Part shown: positions 18,956 to 23,127 of the stretch, one piece after another | Numbering within the stretch: the first letter of the stretch is position 1 | How the letters are laid out: every line of letters begins with the position of its first letter | Made by a program: the position numbers and the translations under genes | Assembly (NCBI GenBank): GCA_003990745.1 | Contig: RBNI01001310.1 | Coordinates: 1-23,127, forward strand | Reading direction: 5' to 3' | Length of the DNA stretch: 23,127 nucleotides | From: Jimgerdemannia flammicorona | Lineage: Eukaryota > Mucoromycota > Endogonomycetes > Endogonales > Endogonaceae | The notes under the pieces: model-generated | What the model saw: only the letters and a program-made list of their open reading frames with translations | Told to the model about the DNA's origin: nothing | Databases searched by the model: none

Positions 18956-20720
18956 ACTAAGAAATACTACTTCAGAAAACAGAAACTTGAATTTCTTGAA
19001 TTTATAGTTTCAAAAGAAAAAACCCATACAGACTTAAAGAAAACTGAGAAGATCTATAATTGGCCAGTACCCAAGACTCCAAAGGAAACCCTATCATTCC
19101 TGATACTAGTATTTTACTACAGAAGGCTTATCAAGGACTTTGCCCAAATTACTGTCCCAATCAGAATCCTTCTTAAGAAAGAAATATCTTACAAATAAAC
19201 AGAATCACAGAAACTAGCCTTCAAGAAACTCAAGCACTGTATGACCACAGCACTAATCCCTTATCTGTCCCAATCTACAGAAGCCATTCATCTTATATAT
19301 AGATACTTCTAAAGATGGCCTGAAAGCAGTTCTAGTCCAAGAAGAACCTGACCAACAACACTATATGATAGCTTATGTAAGCTGAGCTATCAATCAGTAG
19401 CAGATGAACTATAGTAGCACTAAATTAGAATACCTTACAGTTATTTGGGTGGTTACTCTATTCAAATATTATCATTCAGAAAAAGGTACACTCTGATTAC
19501 AGACCATACAGCTCTCAAATAGCTATTCAACTATAAGAAACCTACTGGAATCCTAATCAGCTGGATCCTTATCCCCTAGGATTACAAAATCACCATTATA
19601 TACAAAGCAGAGAAAGCTTACAACAATGTTGATGTACTTTTTCACCAATCCCAATAAACTAGAAGAAGGGTGTACTGAGGAACTATATCCTAAAGGAAGT
19701 TCTTCAGACTATTAAGGAATAAGAAGATCTCTTCCAAAAAGAATATCAGAAAGTCTACCAAGGATGGATAAATATAGAAGAAAAGCTGAACAATATATCA
19801 ACATTGGCCTAACCTCAGAATATAAGTCCAGAACATACTCAAGAAATATAATACCTACCAAAAATACTAATGAAAGAAGAACTACCAAGCACTACTACAA
19901 TCAATCATTCCACCAGACAACATCTTCCAGAGATGGGAAGTAGATATAATTGGACCTCTACCAGTTATATTAAGAAGAAATAAGTATGTCTTTATATTTG
20001 TAGAATACTTAACCAAGTGACCTGAGGCTTTTCCAATGGAAATCACACATGCCTTGACTATTGTAGGCCTTCTCCATGGACTCATACTCAGATATAGACC
20101 CCCAGAAGAGCTTATCTCTGACTGAGGTATATACAGAATTTATCAATAATATAATCACAAGTTATATCTGAATTAATAAGATTCACCTTAAATAGATTAT
20201 ATCATACTACCCTCAGACCAATGGCATGACAGAAAGAATGAACCAGACCATCAAGAAAGGACTTGCCTGAGTCAATACTACTAACTGGGACCTCTGCTTA
20301 CCTGAGATCCTATGGAAAATTCAGAACATCCCTACTGCCTCCACCAAATAAAAGCTATTTGAAATAATGTTTGATAAGAAAATCAGAACTACTGACCATG
20401 AGAATCTTGGAGACCTTCTCAAGAAGATAGTATAGTTACATAATCCAGCCTGAGTTCAGATTATCAAGACTTAAGAAGACAAAAAAAGTACTATAACTAG
20501 AAGCAGAAGGATCAAGAGATCAAGATTAGAGATCAAGCACTAGTTTGAAGAAGTATAATTGAAATAAATTTTGCTATCAAACTGGAGCCCAAGTAGAAAG
20601 GACCTTATCTTGTATATAATATTAGAGAAACCAATATCTATTTAAGAAGCATAGATTGACAAATCCTTAGAATACTAGTATACATCAATCACCTCAAGAT
20701 ATATATCTCTCACTATAAAT
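18956..20720 (+). pseudogene. Ty3/gypsy pol, truncated (RT end, RNase H, integrase), element D
   Basis: The sequence starts in mid-RT: LEFLEFIVSKEKTHTDLKKT, then NWPVPKTPKE and FYYRRLIKDFAQITVPI (to 19200), which is the thumb/connection part of Ty3 RTs. RNase H remains are at about 19240-19570 (ITDHTALK near 19495-19525). Integrase follows: a core with WEVDIIGPLP at 19934, VEYLTK.PEAFPMEITHA, and YYPQTNGMTERMNQTIKK at 20203-20260. Decayed C-terminal sequence then continues to about 20720. Stops are mostly TGG to TGA/TAG or CGA to TGA, as in the expected TKWPEAF and SDRG motifs. The fingers and palm, protease, gag and 5' LTR are absent, because the left side is the hAT end. Confidence 0.85.
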
Positions 20721-21263
20721 CAGACAATTGACCAGTACCTTCAGACTCTTGTTCTGAGTTCATTCCAATTACTCCCAGTTCCCCTTCATCAATTCTGATA
20801 AGCCAATAGAAACTCCCTTCAGCAAATCCAGATCCATCAGAAGAACCTCACCCTGGCCAGATGTTTACTGTAAGTCCATCAGCTACAGGTCTACTATACA
20901 ATTGGAGAACAGTTGCTGAACCTCTCAGTAGTAGACCTAACCTACATCAGAAACTCCACTGGTCTCACCTGGAAAACCACCACTACTATAGATAGATTAT
21001 ATACAATCTATAAACAAAACATCCCAGCACTGAGGTCCAATTCTCTCTGAATAACATATAAAACATGAATTCCACTACCTACTGGAGTATTATCAATCAT
21101 GTCAAAATCTTGTTTCCAGAGGAAGAAGAAGAACCTATTCAGTAGAGTGACTCTGATCCCAATGAAGATACTGATTCAGATATTGATGCTAAAGATACTT
21201 ATGCATATTGAAATAATGACTAAAGAATTATCTGAGGGCAAACCATTCTTTAGTGAGAGCTGA
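20721..21263 (+). other. 3' coding tail and pre-LTR region of gypsy D
   Basis: A Ser/Pro/Gln-rich decayed frame, then an acidic stretch (near 21120-21200) ending in GEGKPFFSES-like codons before a stop. No chromodomain is clear. It ends at the LTR start. Confidence 0.45.
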
Positions 21264-21620
21264 TGTGATGAGCAACAGAATTGTACCACCAAATTCATAA
21301 ATTAGTTACTAATTCACTAAGCAACCAAGACTGCTTTACTGTGCCAACTTATATAATTAGTCAAAGATACCAGAAACAGTGTGTTTATCTATACTGAGTG
21401 GATATACTCTACTGAGTGTGTATACTATACTGAGTGGATACACTGTACTTTTTAGGAATACTTGCTATAGATAGCAATTTATAGTTAGCTATATAGTAAT
21501 CAGATAGTAACCACAACTGTATAAAGTACCCCAGAGATAAGACTGAATAAACCTCAGTCTGAAATTGAATTGAAAGCAAAAGACAAGTCTACCTACTATA
21601 CTTCAAGGAATATGTCTACA
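21264..21620 (+). repeat. 3' LTR of gypsy D
   Basis: Starts TGTGATGAGC after a purine-rich stretch (TTTAGTGAGAGC) and ends ...GTCTACA. It holds a TATAAAG box near 21517 and, about 30 bases on, AATAAA within a hairpin (GACTGA/TCAGTC, 21540-21558), consistent with an LTR R region. A 19-20 bp motif, ACTGAGTGGATATACTCTA, is repeated three times at 21394-21448. No 5' partner is in the window. Confidence 0.6.
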
Positions 21621-22614
21621 AAAAGCCACTTGATCTTAAAGGAATTAGATTGCAATACTATTGAGAAATGCCTGCTCTAAAACCACTACTAGGAGATTAT
21701 AAGCTTTGCTATTTCCACTCTAGTCTACTTTCCAATATAAAGAAAAATCCAAAAAGTTGAAGCAAATCAAAGAAGCCTCTAAAGATTGAGCATTGGTCCC
21801 TTTTCCTCACTTTGGTCCACTTTCTGATACAAAGATTGATTGGTATACTTACCAGATAAGCCTGAAGAAATTGCCAAGTTCAGGAAGAACTTTGCTGCTA
21901 TTTGAGTAATCTGCTGCTTAAGGAATAAGCTGCCATTTTTAAGAAAGTCTGCCATTTCCAGAGAGCCTATCATTCTTGCTACAAGCCAGTCTATCTAATG
22001 CAACTTCGCAGTAGAGCCAGTCTATCCAACATAACCCTGTGTAAACAAAGCCAGTCTTTGACATAACTTGCCAAGAAATCTGCAACATCTAAATTATCCA
22101 CATCATCTGAGTTATTCATCTATTCCCAGTGAGCCCAATCAGAATCCACATCATCCGAGTTATCCAAGTTATTTAAATTATCTGCAACATCTGAGTTATT
22201 ATTCAAGAAGCCTACCAATTCAGGAGAATCTGCACTAAATCAAGTTATCCACCAAAATTACATAAGGAAACTGCTAAATTGCCAGATCGTCATGCATAAG
22301 GATCCTGCCACACCACATAGAGATTGTCACACTACACAAGATTGTCATGCAGAAATCGCATACTTTTAGAGAATACTACACTATATAGAAATTACCCATT
22401 GACTAAGAAGGAAAAACATACAAATCACTGCTACATCTAGAGAACCATCCCAATAAGGAAATCTGCCAGAATTGATGGCCATATCCAGATTTGACTATTA
22501 TACCACTAAACATCAAGAACATTTTATTACTTTTGACAAAGTAACTGGGTACTTAAGCCAAACTACATCAAATCCCAACCTTATAATTTGCCTACATTAA
22601 GCCAGGCACATTAC
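21621..22614. other. Unassigned DNA between LTR D and LTR C
   Basis: No recognised domain. The minus-strand frame at 21779-21973 (64 codons) has no family look. A run at 22080-22210 repeats ATCTGAGTTAT/ATCCGAGTTAT words and another repeats GCCAGTCTATC (21984-22050). If LTR C is the 5' LTR of a minus-strand element, this would be its leader and gag region. No primer-binding site could be identified. Confidence 0.35.
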
Positions 22615-23037
22615 AGTATCTTAAAAACTTGATCTTCTTTAACTCTATAGAGTCCTCAGAATATAGTAGTGGGCAAGTTCAAAGTATATCTACCTTTGGC
22701 CTTACTAGTTCTCTTATTTTCTCTTTACTTTGAACTATTTTGATCTGAGGTTTATTCACTCTAGATACTGGGGATATTTATATAAGTTTGCTAGCTATAA
22801 GATAACTAAGTTATGAGTTACTTTTTATAAGTATTGAATCTTTCAATATCTGCTAAGATTTTAATAATTGTAAGGATTTCAATATCTGCAGAATCTTTAG
22901 CAATTGTTAAAGTTTTTTATATTTGTAAAATATGATAACTATTCATAAGGCTAAGCTATATTTGGGAATCAGATTCAAGTACTATAATCAATGCCTATTC
23001 TTCTGATTTATATTACTAATTCAGATCAACTGTCACA
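22615..23037 (-). repeat. Gypsy LTR, copy C (likely 5' LTR of element B-C)
   Basis: Matches LTR B over about 400 bp, for example CTAGATACTGGGGATATTTA versus CTAGATACTAAGGATATTTA, with most differences C/T or G/A. On the minus strand it starts TGTGACAGTTGATC at 23037, a good LTR start. No polypurine run follows it on the right, unlike LTRs A and B, which argues that it is a 5' LTR. The left boundary is uncertain. Confidence 0.55.
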
Positions 23038-23063
23038 TTATATTTTAATATATTAGAACTTTA

Positions 23064-23068
<5 letters not shown>
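23038..23068 (-). pseudogene. Short gypsy integrase fragment beyond LTR C
   Basis: TATTTTAATATATTAGAACT matches TATTCTAATATACTAGAACT at about 6895-6914, inside the integrase C-terminal region of copy B. That stretch is also where copy A breaks off. It is read as the host element continuing on the far side of the insertion. The match is short and AT-rich. Confidence 0.4.
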
Positions 23069-23120
<52 letters not shown>

Positions 23121-23127
23121 CTTTTTT
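23069..23127. repeat. Terminal poly-T
   Basis: More than 50 T, interrupted once by C, running to the end of the window. It may be a true homopolymer or a contig-edge artefact. Confidence 0.7.

Noticed and set aside
12845..18963. 8-bp target duplication for the hAT
   Set aside because: CAAATAGG and ACTAAGAA do not match; shifting by one base gives only 5 of 8, which is not convincing.
22615..23068. LTR C as a 3' LTR with an internal deletion next to it
   Set aside because: Possible, but the clean LTR edge, the missing polypurine run and the match to the point where copy A breaks off are simpler to explain as a 5' LTR inserted into copy A.

Overview
The window is fungal, most likely a basidiomycete (Agaricomycete-type). 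The one intact gene is split into nine short exons by 70-90 nt GT..AG introns, and the rest is a nest of eukaryotic transposons: a Ngaro/DIRS-order element, Ty3/gypsy elements and a hAT element. The species cannot be named from the sequence.

Layout. Bases 1-849 are an AT-rich flank and the gene's upstream region. Bases 850-2408 hold the only intact gene, a predicted 316-aa seven-helix receptor of the fungal cAMP-receptor-like/Git3 type. Bases 2409-3120 are an intergenic spacer with two perfect small hairpins. At about 3120 composition changes sharply: from there to about 7468 the DNA is very AT-rich and a by-eye scan finds no CpG at all. This part holds poly-T tracts, an unidentified relic, and two copies (A and B) of the same gypsy 3' end, both on the minus strand.

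Bases 7426-12383 are a nearly complete Ngaro-type tyrosine-recombinase retrotransposon on the plus strand: gag with a SAP-like segment and two CCHC knuckles, RT, RNase H and tyrosine recombinase, with split direct repeats in the order A1-body-B1-A2-B2. It sits cleanly inside the integrase gene of gypsy copy B; the integrase reading continues on either side with no target duplication.

Bases 12853-18955 are a hAT DNA transposon relic on the minus strand with matching terminal inverted repeats, subterminal repeats, and a decayed transposase (BED finger to C-terminal dimerisation domain). Inside the transposase lies a minus-strand U6 snRNA retrocopy with a 14-bp target duplication and a long oligo-T end. 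The transposase-free half of the element carries a possible spliced gene of unknown family and several GC-rich tandem repeats.

Bases 18956-21620 are a 5'-truncated plus-strand Ty3/gypsy element (D) ending in an LTR. Bases 22615-23037 are an LTR (C) matching LTR B, followed by a short piece of integrase sequence and a terminal poly-T.

How it fits together (inference): gypsy element B-C, with LTRs B and C, inserted into the integrase of an older relative A. Ngaro then inserted into B's integrase. hAT and gypsy D came in later, and the mismatched flanks of the hAT suggest recombination between two hAT copies. All transposon genes are broken. The breaks are mostly C-to-T or G-to-A changes, and CpG is lost, as expected for methylated silenced DNA. 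The receptor gene is CpG-rich and open.
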